64,000 nt of DNA, taken from positions 23,436,001-23,500,000 of the forward strand of contig OZ316897.1 of the NCBI GenBank assembly GCA_973895155.1, written 5' to 3'. Under the pieces are notes generated by a model. The model ran no database searches and was not told where the DNA came from. It worked only from the letters and a program-made list of their open reading frames with translations. A program made the translations under genes and the position numbers. Below, piece by piece: positions 41,712-52,831 of the stretch. Source of the DNA: Marsupella aquatica. Lineage: Eukaryota > Marchantiophyta. Numbering within the stretch: position 1 is the first letter of the stretch; each line of letters starts with the position of its first letter.

Positions 41712-44678
41712 ACTTCATCATCGGAAGTGGGCCCAGCAGCAGACGAACCTCCTAATACTGAGGCTAATAGGGATTTACACCATGATATGGGAGTGTCAGC
41801 TACCCTTGAGCCATTTGCACCAGAAGTATCCAAACTTGGACTTCAGCCGGCAAACCTCACGGATGGAATTGTGGATCCAAAAGCTTGTCAGAAAATCGAA
41901 ATTGAGCCAGGCAAGTTTTTGAATATTGGTAAGCATATCGAAGGAGAGCTACGGGAACAGTATATCAGTTTATTAACCCAGTATAAAGATGTCTTTGCCT
42001 GGAGTCATTCTGATTTAAAAGGTATCCATCCACATTTGGGCGAACATCGTATTGACCTTATGGAAGGAGCAGTACCTGTCCGACAGAGACAGTACCGTTT
42101 GAATCCCAAATATTCCATCCTGGTTAAAGACGAGTTGGACAAGCTCACGACTGCTGGATTTATCTACCCGGTCTTGAGTAGTGAATGGGTCTCACCAATT
42201 GTCATTGTCCCCAAAAAGCCGGGACCCGATGGTAAAACGAAAATTCGCGTTTGTCAAGACTTCCGGAAGTTGAATGCTGCCACTCGGAAAGATCATTATC
42301 CTTTGCCATTTATTGATCTGGTACTTGATTCAGTGGCCTTGCATGAGTTATACAGTTTTTTAGATGGGTACTCTGGTTATAACCAGGTGTCCATTCGGAA
42401 GGAGGATCGCGACAAGACTACGTTCACCACCGACTGGGGTACATATGCATTTACCATGATGCCTTTTGGGCTGTGTAATGCCCCGGGTACTTTTCAGCGC
42501 ATTATGATGATTATTTTTCAAGAATATTTGCGGCATTTCATGGAGATTTTTATTGACGACTTTTGTGTTTACGGGTCAGCGGCTGAACACCTCGTCCATT
42601 TGGAGAAGACATTTCAGAAGTGTAGAGAGGCTCAGTTGTGTCTTCATCCAGAAAAGTGCTTTATTGGTATGAAGGAGGGAATTTTGTTAGGCCATGTTAT
42701 TTCACAACGCGGCATTGAGGTTGATACAGAGAAGGTTAGAGTAATTATGGAGTTGCAACCACCGACCGATTTAAAGCAGCTTCGTGCTTTTCTGGGACAT
42801 GTGGGGTATTATCGTCGGTTCATTTATAAACATGCTAATATTGCCTTACCCTTAACCCAACTGTTAAAAAGTGATGTGGAATATACATGGAATGAGGAGC
42901 GGCAGCAAGCATTCCAGTTGCTCAAGGATCGGTTAATCTCTGCACCTATTTTGTCACCCCCAGATTGGACTAAGAAGTTTCATGTCTTCATTGACTCTTC
43001 TGCGTTCTGCATTGGAGGTAATCTCAGTCAGAAGGATGTGGAAAACCGTGACCATCCAATTTACTATGCCAGCCGCCAAATGAGTGCAGCCGAGAAAAAC
43101 TACTCCGTCACTGAACGGGAAGCTTTGGCCATCGTCTTTGCGTGTAAGAAATTTCGTCACTATTTGTTGGGGTATCAGGTTACTTTTCACACTGATCATA
43201 ATTCCTTAAAATATTTGGTTAACCAAGTGGATCTCTCAGGACGAGTAGCCCGCTGGGTTTTACTACTCCAAGAATTTGATTATGAAGTTCATGTCCGACC
43301 TGGCAAACATCATGAGAATGCAGACTTCCTATCTCGGTTACCTGGTCCGGAGAATCAGCATAATCTCTCCGATGAATTTCCTGACGAGCATTTGTGGCAC
43401 ATTGAAGGGGAGTCTTCTCGATATTTTAATATTGTGCACATGCTGCTTCATGGAACGTTCCCTGAAGGCTTTAATGCGGAAGAACGAGTTGTCTTTGCTC
43501 ATAAGGTGGGTCCCTATACCATTATTCGGGGCACTTTGTTTAAACAAGGTCCTGATCAACAATTGCGACGTTGTCTAGAGGATAGGGAACTTCCCCAAGT
43601 AATTGAAGCTTTACATTCAGGAGAAACCGGTGGGCATTATGCTGTGAATACCACAGTTAAGAAAATTTTGGATGCTGGATACTGGTGGCCTACTATGCAT
43701 CGAGATACTTACAATTTTATTAAGACCTGTGATCCCTGTCAAAGGATCGGGAAGCCCACTGCTAGTTCCAAATGGCCTCTTACGCCTATCCTTCCGTTGG
43801 CACCATTTGAGAAATGGGGGATTGATTTTATTGGCCCAATTTCTCCAGCAGCTCGGAAAAGCCGAAGCAAATATATTATTCTGGCCACTGATTATGCCAC
43901 CAAATGGGTAGAGGCGAAAGCTACTCGCAAGAATGATGCTATAACCGCAGCTGCATTTCTCTTTGAGCACATTATCACCCGGTTTGGTTGTCCTTTGGAG
44001 TTGGTAAGCGATAGGGGTTTGCATTTTCTTAACTCAACTATTGAGTTAATCACTGACCTTTATCTTATCAAGCATCGCAAAACTACTCCTTACAACCCCC
44101 GAGCTAATGGCTTAACCGAGAGAGCTAATGGCATTATGGGCAAGATTATGAATAAAATGGTAGAATCTCACAAGACAGATTGGGATGTGAAGCTCCATTC
44201 TGCATTATGGGCTTACCGCACCGCTGAGAAGATTACAACTCTTCACACCCCCTTCTATCTGACCTATGGCCTGAATAGTATTATTCCAATAGAATTTTCG
44301 TTACCAACGGAACGTATCTTGGTACCACACCGACTCTCTCCTTCAGATAGTCTCTCACATCGGTTTTCCAATATTGTTAAATTAGAAGAAGTTAGACTTT
44401 TAGCATTAGACCATACAGTCACCATTCAGAACCAGCGTAAACTTGCTTATGATAAGAAGCTGCGCGTAGTGCAGTTAGATGTTGGTGATTTAGCATTAGT
44501 CTTTGATTCTCGTTATATGCTATTTCCTGGGAAACTTCATACTCATTGGATTGGTCCTTACCGAGTTACACACATCTGGGATAATGGTTCAGTTTCATTG
44601 ACTACCTTAGATGGTCACCCACTTAACACTAGAATCAATGGGTTTAGGATTAAACGGTACTATGAGTCTTCCATTTAG
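41706..44678 (+). CDS. pol: B2 reverse transcriptase, RNase H and integrase
   Basis: Open from directly after the UGA to TAG 44676-44678. RT catalytic FIDDF is near 42548, RNase H TDHNSLKYL near 43192, HHCC finger 43616-43745, integrase Asp in GIDFIGP near 43820, Asp in VSDRG near 44003 and Glu in TERANG near 44116. The C-terminal GPY/F-type module is near 44520-44570. It is intact and differs from B1 at only a few residues (for example CIGGN versus CIGAN, and ILDAGYWW versus ILDVGYWW). No close ATG follows the stop; the first is about 80 bases downstream. Confidence 0.94.
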   Translation, partial: QLTSSSEVGPAADEPPNTEANRDLHHDMGVSATLEPFAPEVSKLGLQPANLTDGIVDPKACQKIEIEPGKFLNIGKHIEGELREQYISLLTQYKDVFAWSHSDLKGIHPHLGEHRIDLMEGAVPVRQRQYRLNPKYSILVKDELDKLTTAGFIYPVLSSEWVSPIVIVPKKPGPDGKTKIRVCQDFRKLNAATRKDHYPLPFIDLVLDSVALHELYSFLDGYSGYNQVSIRKEDRDKTTFTTDWGTYAFTMMPFGLCNAPGTFQRIMMIIFQEYLRHFMEIFIDDFCVYGSAAEHLVHLEKTFQKCREAQLCLHPEKCFIGMKEGILLGHVISQRGIEVDTEKVRVIMELQPPTDLKQLRAFLGHVGYYRRFIYKHANIALPLTQLLKSDVEYTWNEERQQAFQLLKDRLISAPILSPPDWTKKFHVFIDSSAFCIGGNLSQKDVENRDHPIYYASRQMSAAEKNYSVTEREALAIVFACKKFRHYLLGYQVTFHTDHNSLKYLVNQVDLSGRVARWVLLLQEFDYEVHVRPGKHHENADFLSRLPGPENQHNLSDEFPDEHLWHIEGESSRYFNIVHMLLHGTFPEGFNAEERVVFAHKVGPYTIIRGTLFKQGPDQQLRRCLEDRELPQVIEALHSGETGGHYAVNTTVKKILDAGYWWPTMHRDTYNFIKTCDPCQRIGKPTASSKWPLTPILPLAPFEKWGIDFIGPISPAARKSRSKYIILATDYATKWVEAKATRKNDAITAAAFLFEHIITRFGCPLELVSDRGLHFLNSTIELITDLYLIKHRKTTPYNPRANGLTERANGIMGKIMNKMVESHKTDWDVKLHSALWAYRTAEKITTLHTPFYLTYGLNSIIPIEFSLPTERILVPHRLSPSDSLSHRFSNIVKLEEVRLLALDHTVTIQNQRKLAYDKKLRVVQLDVGDLALVFDSRYMLFPGKLHTHWIGPYRVTHIWDNGSVSLTTLDGHPLNTRINGFRIKRYYESSI

Positions 44679-45061
44679 AATTCCACCTGGGACAGGTTGC
44701 AATTTAAGTGGAGGGCGGTAGTTATACTTAGTTAGAATTAGTGACCCTCCCTAGTAAGTATTCGGCATATTTTTTTAATTTTTTTTAGTTACTTTCAGTT
44801 TTTACATTGGACGCTGTGAAAAGCGTCCATTGTAACTCGACGCTGGGGAAGCGTCCACTTAGTTTACAAAGGACGTTGTGCAGAGGTCCGCTTTTGTATT
44901 AGTTCAGTTGCATGAGACGCTGTGAGCCGATGACTAGGCATCTTGTACAATGGCGGATTGCGACAGCTCAACGGGACGCTGAGGAGTAAGCAGTCGCGCT
45001 TCGCCCTAGTTCACTATGGAACACGATTCTCACTGAGCTTACGGAGCTAACAAGTCACGCG
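44679..45061 (+). other. B2 intergenic region with internal polypurine tract and hairpins
   Basis: The internal tract AATTTAAGTGGAGGGC lies at 44701-44716, and hairpin units lie near 44810-44855. Same layout as in B1. Confidence 0.75.
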
Positions 45062-47635
45062 ATGGCGGAGACTGAGCTGACGACGCGACCAATACTCGCA
45101 GACATTCCATCGAATGCAGTGCATAGGCGGCAGTTGAAGACGGCTCTGGCAAAAATGGGCTTGAAGAAGCTGCTTCAACTTCCTTGGAAGATTTGCGAAT
45201 TCAGACTTATCGATCAAGGTGTCTGGGACGCTGAAGAAAGGATTGGTGTGCGCTCGCGTCCCAGTGTTTGGACTGAAGCGCTCATAGCGAAGGTCTATTC
45301 GACGCCGATGGAGGGCGAGGATTTACAGAGGGTTGATTGTGAGCCTCGGGTTTATGTAGAATCCTTCTTCGCTCCAGGATCTTTCAAGAGGCGGAATGGA
45401 TGGCTAGCGGCGGACTGCTTAGATAATTCTCTGCAGCGTCTATTTCGATTTCTGGCACCAATTTTCTACCCAGAAAGCCAGACGCGCATCACTCTTTCGT
45501 TCGCTGCAACGGTGATCTGTTCATTAGAACAGACGCAGTCTATCAATTGGACGAAGGTTTTGCACCGAGTAATTCATACTCAGGTCAAAAATTTTCGTAG
45601 CAGGCTGAAAACGGGGAAAATAAGGTGTACCTACTTGGCCCCTTATTTAGCTCACATTTACCATAAGTATGACTGTCTGCTTGTCTTGGAAAAAGATTTT
45701 TATCGCAACAATCAGAGAGCATCTACCGGTGAAGCAAATTATATGCCTGAAGTACGAGAAGTCCGAGCCAATTCCACAGTGGTAGAGCTATGTGCAATAC
45801 TCGACTGTGAGGAACCTGAACTGGTGGGTGAAGTTCGGAAATTGAAAGAGACAAGAGCATCAGCTGAAGGGAGTGACGATCCGATTCTTCACCAACCAAG
45901 AGAGGCTCAAGTTGCCGAAGATGTTCCTTCAGCAATGCCAACAGGGTTGGAGCATTCTATGTCACCTCGACTCTCGTGTTCACCTTGTGCTGCCGAGCCT
46001 ATTTATGATGTTGATCAGGATAATTCTGCTTCTCGGATGAATGTTGAAGATGAGGTGAGGGTGGATGAAGAAGGTTTTTCAGGGGAACCTCTTCAACATT
46101 CTACTGCTGAGGACGAGTATGATGGATTTACTTCTACCCCTGTTTTGGTTCCCATAGAGGCAAATAGTGATGCTTTGCAGGCTTTACAGGAGTATGATTC
46201 GTCCGACTCTCTTAGTTCTAGCCCAAATATAGGTGAAATCCCTCTGGTCCAGGAGTCAGAAATATTAAGCTCAGAAATTGTGAAGCTGGTTAAAGTTGAT
46301 TCGGAGGATGCAATTGTGGATATAGACGAAGTAGGTGAACCAGTGACTTCTCCCCAATCTGTCGCAAGATACCCTGCCTGGTCTACACCTGGTTCACTCA
46401 TATCGATTCCTTTGGATATAACTAAGGAATTAGATGAGGCAATAGCCGCGATAGGAGCTCCTTCATTTCCGCCTGTAAAATGGGTTTCTCCTGAAGATGA
46501 GTTGATTGAAGGAGGCTCTGCTGGTTTTCCGAGTCGCAATCAGGTATCTGGTAATATGGGTATATCTGTACCCATATTGGTACCCGAGACACCCGCTTCG
46601 ACAACCAGCTCAGCACCAGTTTCATTGGCTACAAACGAGGATAAAAACATTCGGGAGGAGTTTTCAGTGACGTATACTCGAAAATCTTGGAAACGGTTGC
46701 GCCATGCTATCAGTCGACAGATCTTTCCTGAAGCATCTTCCCAGGATTTTGAACAGGGAGAAGCACCTATCGGAACAAACGAGCTACCCCTTCCTGTACT
46801 TTTGACAGATCGAACTAACCAGGAAGTCTCTTTACCTAGCGATAATTTTAAAGAAGAACTTCCTGTTTTAGTACCAATGCATCCCATTGCAGATCAACCA
46901 GCTACTGTTGCAAGAGAAGAATTTGAACCACTGGAGCCCGAACCTTCTGCTCCTTCGTCTCCTGTTACATTGCCAATTCGACCAGTTAAGGAGTCAGTGA
47001 TTCCTTCCGCTATGCCAGATGTAATTTTCCGTTGGATAGGAGCACCAAGTGATGGAGAAGAAGACGAAGACCCTCGCATTATCAGAGTACCTCCTCGACT
47101 TCGGCATACAGTGGATTTGCCACCCCGAAATCCTATCCCTAATTTGGCTTCAATTCACAGGTGGGAGAAGAAACATTTTCGAGTAGCTTTTCGACATCTG
47201 GAGATGGAGAGCATTTTGCAGCAGCAGCAGATTTTGCCAATGACATCCCATCCGAGGATTCGTAGTTTGATTCGCACATATGAACCTGGGAAGGCGGTTC
47301 CTCCCATTGATAAGGACAGACGACATAAGTTTTCGGAGTTCGAAATTTGGTGTTGGGTGTATATGCTTCGACGAGCTCAAGCTCCATTTCCGCCCCTTGT
47401 GCCGGAAATTCCATGGCCCTATCCATACTATGTTTGGGTTTGTCCTGGTGGGTTTGCTATTCCAATTAAATATGAGAAGAAGCTTGTTAAGCTAAGGGAG
47501 CAGTTGATTACAAAACAATGTATGCTACCGGCTTCCCAAGGGTTCAAGTCGCTTAGGTGTTTAGCGTTCCTACCTATTATTCCTTCTTATCCGGATTTGA
47601 TTATTCAAGGTGTTTTATCTAGGACACAGATTTGA
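45062..47635 (+). CDS. B2 ORF3, unknown protein
   Basis: 857 codons, the intact sister of the B1 ORF3, with a few residue differences (CEFRLID, GTNELP, YPDLII). It has a globular N-terminus, a long acidic Ser/Pro-rich middle and a Trp-rich C-terminal block. Persistence of an open 2.6 kb frame in both young copies argues that it is a real protein. Its place after INT matches the position of ORF3 in families A and C, but here it lies outside the LTR. Confidence 0.85.
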   Translation: MAETELTTRPILADIPSNAVHRRQLKTALAKMGLKKLLQLPWKICEFRLIDQGVWDAEERIGVRSRPSVWTEALIAKVYSTPMEGEDLQRVDCEPRVYVESFFAPGSFKRRNGWLAADCLDNSLQRLFRFLAPIFYPESQTRITLSFAATVICSLEQTQSINWTKVLHRVIHTQVKNFRSRLKTGKIRCTYLAPYLAHIYHKYDCLLVLEKDFYRNNQRASTGEANYMPEVREVRANSTVVELCAILDCEEPELVGEVRKLKETRASAEGSDDPILHQPREAQVAEDVPSAMPTGLEHSMSPRLSCSPCAAEPIYDVDQDNSASRMNVEDEVRVDEEGFSGEPLQHSTAEDEYDGFTSTPVLVPIEANSDALQALQEYDSSDSLSSSPNIGEIPLVQESEILSSEIVKLVKVDSEDAIVDIDEVGEPVTSPQSVARYPAWSTPGSLISIPLDITKELDEAIAAIGAPSFPPVKWVSPEDELIEGGSAGFPSRNQVSGNMGISVPILVPETPASTTSSAPVSLATNEDKNIREEFSVTYTRKSWKRLRHAISRQIFPEASSQDFEQGEAPIGTNELPLPVLLTDRTNQEVSLPSDNFKEELPVLVPMHPIADQPATVAREEFEPLEPEPSAPSSPVTLPIRPVKESVIPSAMPDVIFRWIGAPSDGEEDEDPRIIRVPPRLRHTVDLPPRNPIPNLASIHRWEKKHFRVAFRHLEMESILQQQQILPMTSHPRIRSLIRTYEPGKAVPPIDKDRRHKFSEFEIWCWVYMLRRAQAPFPPLVPEIPWPYPYYVWVCPGGFAIPIKYEKKLVKLREQLITKQCMLPASQGFKSLRCLAFLPIIPSYPDLIIQGVLSRTQI

Positions 47636-47647
47636 AGGACACCATTT

Positions 47648-48124
47648 ATGAGAGATATCAAACGGTGTTGTCATTTATATGTATATAAGCCGTTACTTTT
47701 GCAGCATCCTGCAATTGTTTCCTTCTTTCTCCTTCGAATTGATATTTATCTGCTCATGTGGGACATCAAAGCTACTATGGATTGTTGGAATTCTTTACCC
47801 CGTGCTTTCCAACATTCCTTTGAAGGCAAGATCAAACTGGGAGGACATGCTATTCAACACTTTGTTATTGATCCAGGCTCTCGAATTAATTTCCTCTCCC
47901 ACAGACTGTGCCAGCAATTTGTTCATCAAGAAGTACAACCGATATCTGCTCAGATATCAATCGATGGACGAATCATTAATCTTTGGGGAAGAGTTAAAGG
48001 AGTCCCAATACAGATCGGAGAAGAATTCCATGACCTCGATTTTTATATTCTGGATTCGGATATCTCCCAACTCCCGTCAATGATTTTGAGCACTACTTGG
48101 ATTATTAAGCCAGAATATTATTAA
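47648..48124 (+). CDS. B2 ORF4: retropepsin-like domain protein
   Basis: 158 codons in frame with ORF3 after a TGA (47633-47635). It carries the same DPGSRINFLS loop and FHDLDFYILDSD strand as the B1 copy; one residue differs (SMILS versus SIILS). A second protease-like fold in the element; catalytic activity is uncertain. Confidence 0.65.
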   Translation: MRDIKRCCHLYVYKPLLLQHPAIVSFFLLRIDIYLLMWDIKATMDCWNSLPRAFQHSFEGKIKLGGHAIQHFVIDPGSRINFLSHRLCQQFVHQEVQPISAQISIDGRIINLWGRVKGVPIQIGEEFHDLDFYILDSDISQLPSMILSTTWIIKPEYY

Positions 48125-48183
48125 TGAAGAACATGTCACTCGCTTCTGATTCAATTCGGTCATGTCTTGTGGGGACACGGCGA

Positions 48184-48201
48184 AATTTAAGTGGAGGGCT
48201 A
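48184..48201 (+). promoter_or_regulatory. B2 terminal polypurine tract
   Basis: AATTTAAGTGGAGGGCTA directly before the 3' LTR. Confidence 0.85.
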
Positions 48202-49651
48202 TGTGGTATGGGTGTCCCTGCAATTTTTTCTGGAAACTTGTTTATTTTTAGCATATCACAAGATTTACTTACACTTTAGACACCTTCCGGCCAACATTTA
48301 CTTGTTCTGGACACTTATAGAAATATTTGACATCTCCGGCTTTCCTGACGATTCCTAGTGTACTTTGCCCGACGCTGTGACCAGCGCCCGTTTCTTTTAC
48401 TCAAGACGCTGCGGAAGCGTCCAACCTCCTCATGACGCTTTTGGCAGTGCCCGACCGCCACCAAGACTCTATGAGGATTTCGACCGACGCTGTGGAAAGC
48501 GTCAGCTTCAACACACAACGCTGTGAGCAGCGTCCACCCTAGTATCGACGCTGTGAGCAGCGTCCACCCTAGTATTGACGCTGTGAGCAGCGTCCACCCT
48601 AGTATTGACGCTGTGAGCAGTGTGAGCAGCGTCCGTTGGTTTTACTTAAGACGCTTCTAGCAGCGTCCAGATTCTCCCGACGCTTCTAGCAGCGTCCGCT
48701 CAACACTTAGTTTTTGAAGTAGATTACTAGTAAAGTAGTATTCTACCACCCTTGTTGAAGTACTTATGCTGTGCTTCTCCCTTGTTTAGTTTTAAGCTTG
48801 GAAAGGCACGACTGTTCTTACCTCCTCCATTTTAGGATTCCAGCACTTATAAGACAGAGTAGAATGCTCATTTGAAGTAGAGAGAAATAGAGTTAATACT
48901 GTATTCAGAATTGAGTCTTCTGAATAGTTTTCTCCTCCTTCCATTGTAACAAGGCATGCTGTGAGTGTTTTGTATGGAAGTAAAGCTATATTGATTGAAG
49001 TTAAGATTGAATTCAAGAGATTCCTGTGGTGATTGAATTCAGTTGCAGATTTCTGAAACTCGTATTGAATTCACTGCTAGGCTTGCTTGCAGAGTCGGGA
49101 TTCGCTAGCCAATTCAAGAATAGTTAATGATAAATGAGAAGTAAATTCTGATTCTCAGAGTAGTTAGTACTGTTGCTTTGATTCTGGAATATGGTTTAGA
49201 GTTTGACTGAATTGCGTATCGCTGATGTCAAACCATGTTGACGGCATTTTAAATCATATCATTCATTTGCAATCAGAAAGCTTCTGTTTCATCAGATTGA
49301 GAATTCCATTATCATTAACCTTTGTGTTTTGAAGAGTGAGATGGATGAATTATGAGATAGATTTCATGTCTATACTGAGCCCAAATCCTTTCTGAAGGAG
49401 TGGCAGTAGCAGCTTGTAGTCTCTAAATCCTTACTCATTTCTTCTCTAATTCATAAATCAGAAGTTCAGTTACTTTGTTGTTTGTTTATTCGATTTTTTT
49501 ATTGAGAAGTGAAGTCAACATAGAGCTCAAGACTCTAAATCACTCGGAGTGATAAAAGTTATACAATTCATTCTGAAATCTGTTCTTAAAGGGATCGAAA
49601 CCCTGGTTTTAGGTGAGGAGAGTCACTTTTGATACTTAGCACTATACGACA
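48202..49651 (+). repeat. B2 3' LTR
   Basis: A 1450-base direct repeat of 35984-37433, followed by ATCAT and the methyltransferase sequence of element D. Confidence 0.95.
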
Positions 49652-50221
49652 ATCATCACCTAACAATGGCACATTCTCCAAAATGTATGCTGGAGACTGT
49701 GTCTGATGTAGCTGGAGATGACGCAGCTGGAGATGACGCAGAGCGTGGATCATGAAGTCCATGCCCAACGCCAGCTCTAGATTGGCCCTGACATGGCCAA
49801 CCAGCAATCACCAAATCAATGGGGCCAACACGATGCAGATAATCTGCCCCCAACAATGAAATATCAGCAGGTAGTGCATGCTAATAACCACGAACAACAT
49901 CCACTGGCAGCAATTGTGGAATCTATCCACCAACATAGCCACCTATCGCAATGAGACCCTCTGTGCTGTCTCATCTGACTCCACATACAAATAACGATGC
50001 ACAAGAATTCCTGCCTGAAGAATAGCAGCCAATCCAATGCTAATCCCACCAAAAAGATCTAACAAACAAATACCCTCCGGTGGATACTGCCAAGCAATAG
50101 GAGTGATATCCAATGGTGAAAGAGTCACAGGTCCATCTGCAAGAGGCTGCTCTGCTCCTGACTGTGGTGTAAAAGCATGACGCCATGCATCATGTACCAA
50201 TCGTGCTGCTGTCTGTGGCAA
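49652..50221 (-). pseudogene. Element D DNMT3-like methyltransferase, N-terminal part (motifs I-VI)
   Basis: The minus strand reads ICLLDLFGGISIGLAAIL near 50075-50020 (motif I, S-adenosylmethionine binding), YLYVESDETAQR (motif II), then after a stop and frameshift GPIDLVIAGWPCQGQSRAG with the catalytic PCQ at 49796-49788 (motif IV), HGLHDPRSA, and after another frameshift PAYILENVPLLGDD with ENV at 49678-49670 (motif VI). These are the ordered motifs of C5-cytosine methyltransferases; the spacing is that of a compact DNMT3-like catalytic domain. It follows the protease in the same frame, so the enzyme would be released from, or act within, the polyprotein. This copy is broken. Confidence 0.82.
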
Positions 50222-50224
50222 GGC

Positions 50225-51496
50225 CTATGCAGTGCCCCACACTGGTGGCACAACACTACCAACAGGTAATCCTTGCATGATGTGCTCCTTATGAGACTCC
50301 TCCAATGGTGGAACATCTGTTGCATGCGCATTACCCTCAATAAAATCATCAGGTCTAGCAATTAGACCACTGAATGCTGCCAAAGACAATGGTGTGGATT
50401 TAGGGCCTCCCACAGGTCCACTAAATCTCACTGGCAATTTTCTCAATCGAGCATCTCCTGACTGCCAATCAGGTCTATATGACACTGATTCCTCCCAAAA
50501 ATCAAGAATAAATCCCATGGGGTAGAGCACTGTACATCCCACCAACACATCATATGACTCTGCCTTAGTCAGAATAGCTCGCGCCTGTATCTGTGAGCTA
50601 TCTGTGGTATGACCTTCCTGAATCCTCAAATCAAGAGGTCTCCTGGTAATGTGCTGTGTAGGTGTAGGTCCCCCCAATGAAGTCTGAATGGGAAAGGGAC
50701 AATCCTCCAAATCCTCTGGACGCAATCCCAATCCACGTATGGCAAACTTTCCCAACATCAAGGGCTGAGCACCAGTATCCAGTAACACCCTCTCTGGCTG
50801 GTATACTGCTCTAGAAGGCCCAACTAATCGGAAGATACCACTCCGATTATCCAATGATACAACACTAGGTTTAAACCTAGTCCTCTCAAATGCAGGGCGT
50901 GCTGATAAATCCACCAACCTCGCTGCTGCTGCATGCCATGTCTCACTAGTAGCAGTAGGTGACATGGTCTTCACTGCATCAACACTGCAAGTTGCTTCTG
51001 CATGGGAAGCAACCACTGGAGTGTCCTCACAGAGTGTAGCTGCCAATCTGAACACTTTTGCAGGACCAACTCCCAAGTTCAGCATGTTTGTCGCTGAAAA
51101 TAATGGGGCACGTACCATGGCAGTAGCCGCCCCCAGCAAGGTACCTGTCATCCCTGCTGCATCACTACCTGATTCTGCCAACTTACCCACATCAGGGTTT
51201 GTCCGAACCGGGTTCATAGAGGCAGTCTGAACTGTCTCTGACAATGTAAAAGACTGAGGAAGCTTTGTCTACCAACGTGCATCCCCCCTTTGTGGATCTA
51301 ACTCCACTACTGCTCCTCGGGGCTCAAGAGCTTTGGCTGTCCCACGTGTCAAAGCTGCTGATGCATCAATATGTGCAGTGCCACACATGAATCCCATGGT
51401 GGCAAGGTCTCCATCAGCTCCATAAGATGTGGAAGGACCATGGGATGTGGAAGGTCCATAGGATGTTGATGCCCCATCACCAAAAGTAGGTCTCAC
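50225..51496 (-). pseudogene. pol: Element D protease region
   Basis: Same frame as the gag above, interrupted by TAG at 51497 and a stop at 51269. A Ser/Tyr/Gly repeat lies near 51475-51420. The retropepsin has RVLLDTGAQPLMLG, with DTGA near 50781-50770, and a flap and second half with YDVLVGCTVLYPMGFILDFW. The D-T-G-A active site differs from the D-G-G of families A and B. It ends at a TAG near 50225 beyond which the same frame runs into the methyltransferase. Confidence 0.8.
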
Positions 51497-52831
51497 CTAG
51501 GAACTAGCCATGGCAGCTAGCTGTTGCTCCAATTGAGCAATCTTAGCATCCTTTGGATCTATGGTTATAGTAGGGGCAGCGTCACCTCCCTGTCTCCCTG
51601 CATGTGGCATGCCACGACCACGTCCACCGCCTCTACCTCCTCCTCTTCCCTGATTATGTGTACGGGATCCTCCTCTCCGTAACTCAGGATGGAGTGAGAA
51701 ACACCTATCCTTGGTGTGTCCAGGAGCTCCACAATGATCACATTGTCGTTGATCAGGCGCTGATGCTCCCCCTGATCCTCTATGATCTGGGCAATATCTT
51801 TGTGCATGATCCCCACCACAGGTCCAACATCCTGACTGTTGTCCAGCATAAGAGGGCACAGGTCTCTGGCTGGTAGACTCTCGTGCAGTAGGCTTCTCCC
51901 TCTGGCTCTTCCGTGCAGTAGGCTGTGGTGTGGATGTGGATGCAGCCTTTGGTGCTTCCTTGGCAAATCCGGAAGTCACCACCTTCTCATTCACCATATT
52001 GAGCTCAATGCGCTCAAAAAGTGTAAAAACATCTGCTAATGTGGGATCTGCATCCCTAAGCAGAGTGACATCTCTCACTCTGCGTCGCAATTCTCTATCC
52101 AGAATTGCATACCAAAACTGGACTGCCTGAGCCTCTGTCACTCCCTTGGTGACAGTGATCAATCTGCCCATACGAGTGTATGCCTCACGTAGACTCTCTC
52201 CAGTCTTGTGCTGGAACTCCTGAAGACCCTTCAACTTATCAGTTCTTACACCCTGATAGTTCTGCTTCAGTACCTCAAAGAATTCCACCACAGGGTTAAA
52301 TGCTGGCGCAACTCAAGTTCCTGTCACAATCACACCGGCAGGAGTAGCGGTGGATGCTGTTGGAGTGCTGCTGGTGGATGGTGTGCCACTCTAGCTAGTG
52401 CTGCTAGAAGAAGCAACAGTTGTGGCAATGGGTTGGGCAGCCGCACTAGTGCCATAGGTGATGGACACGTAATTAGGCGACCAATGCTACCTCCATGCCT
52501 CAATCTCAACCAAATGAGCCTTCCAAAACTCATGGTAGTCATCCATGGGTGGCCCCTCCAAATGCTGAAATAATCCCTTCCATGCCATGAAAGGGGTAAA
52601 CAATGTGGCGTTACGCAATGTCTGCACATCGTACCACATATCAAACTCCTGGATGAAGTCATCCAGATCAATCGTGCCAACTGCACCAGAGTATCGTCGT
52701 GGGCCCTTTGTAGCCCCGTACATCTCGTCCATATCCCACAACAAAGGTGCAACCACCTGATGATGAGGAGAACTGGTCACTGAATCCTCATCAGAATCAC
52801 TGTCTGAAGCTGCATTGCTGACTGCTACCAA
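51497..52831 (-). pseudogene. gag: Element D gag
   Basis: ATG at 52831 opens a frame with stops at 52487, near 52390, near 52315 and at 51497; all segments are in one frame. The Gag core includes FQEFDMWYDVQTLR-like sequence near 52650 and the segment KLKGLQEFQHKTGESLREAYTRM near 52230, followed by FWYAILDRELRRRVRD. Two zinc knuckles follow, CWTCGGDHAQRYC and CDHCGAPGHTKDRC (about 51830-51690), then a Gly/Arg-rich tail. At least some of the stops are TAG codons of the kind made by C-to-T change of CAG. Confidence 0.82.

Larger units (their letters stand above)
35984..49651 (+). mobile_element. B2: complete, uninterrupted family-B Ty3/gypsy element
   Basis: Two 1450-base LTRs (35984-37433 and 48202-49651) and target duplication ATCAT (35979-35983 and 49652-49656). 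The total is 13668 bases. The PBS, leader, gag-PR, RT-INT, ORF3, ORF4 and PPT are all intact. I noticed about four differences between the LTRs, so it is young. It differs from B1 at a handful of amino acids and by having three instead of one copy of a 30-base unit in each LTR. Confidence 0.96.
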
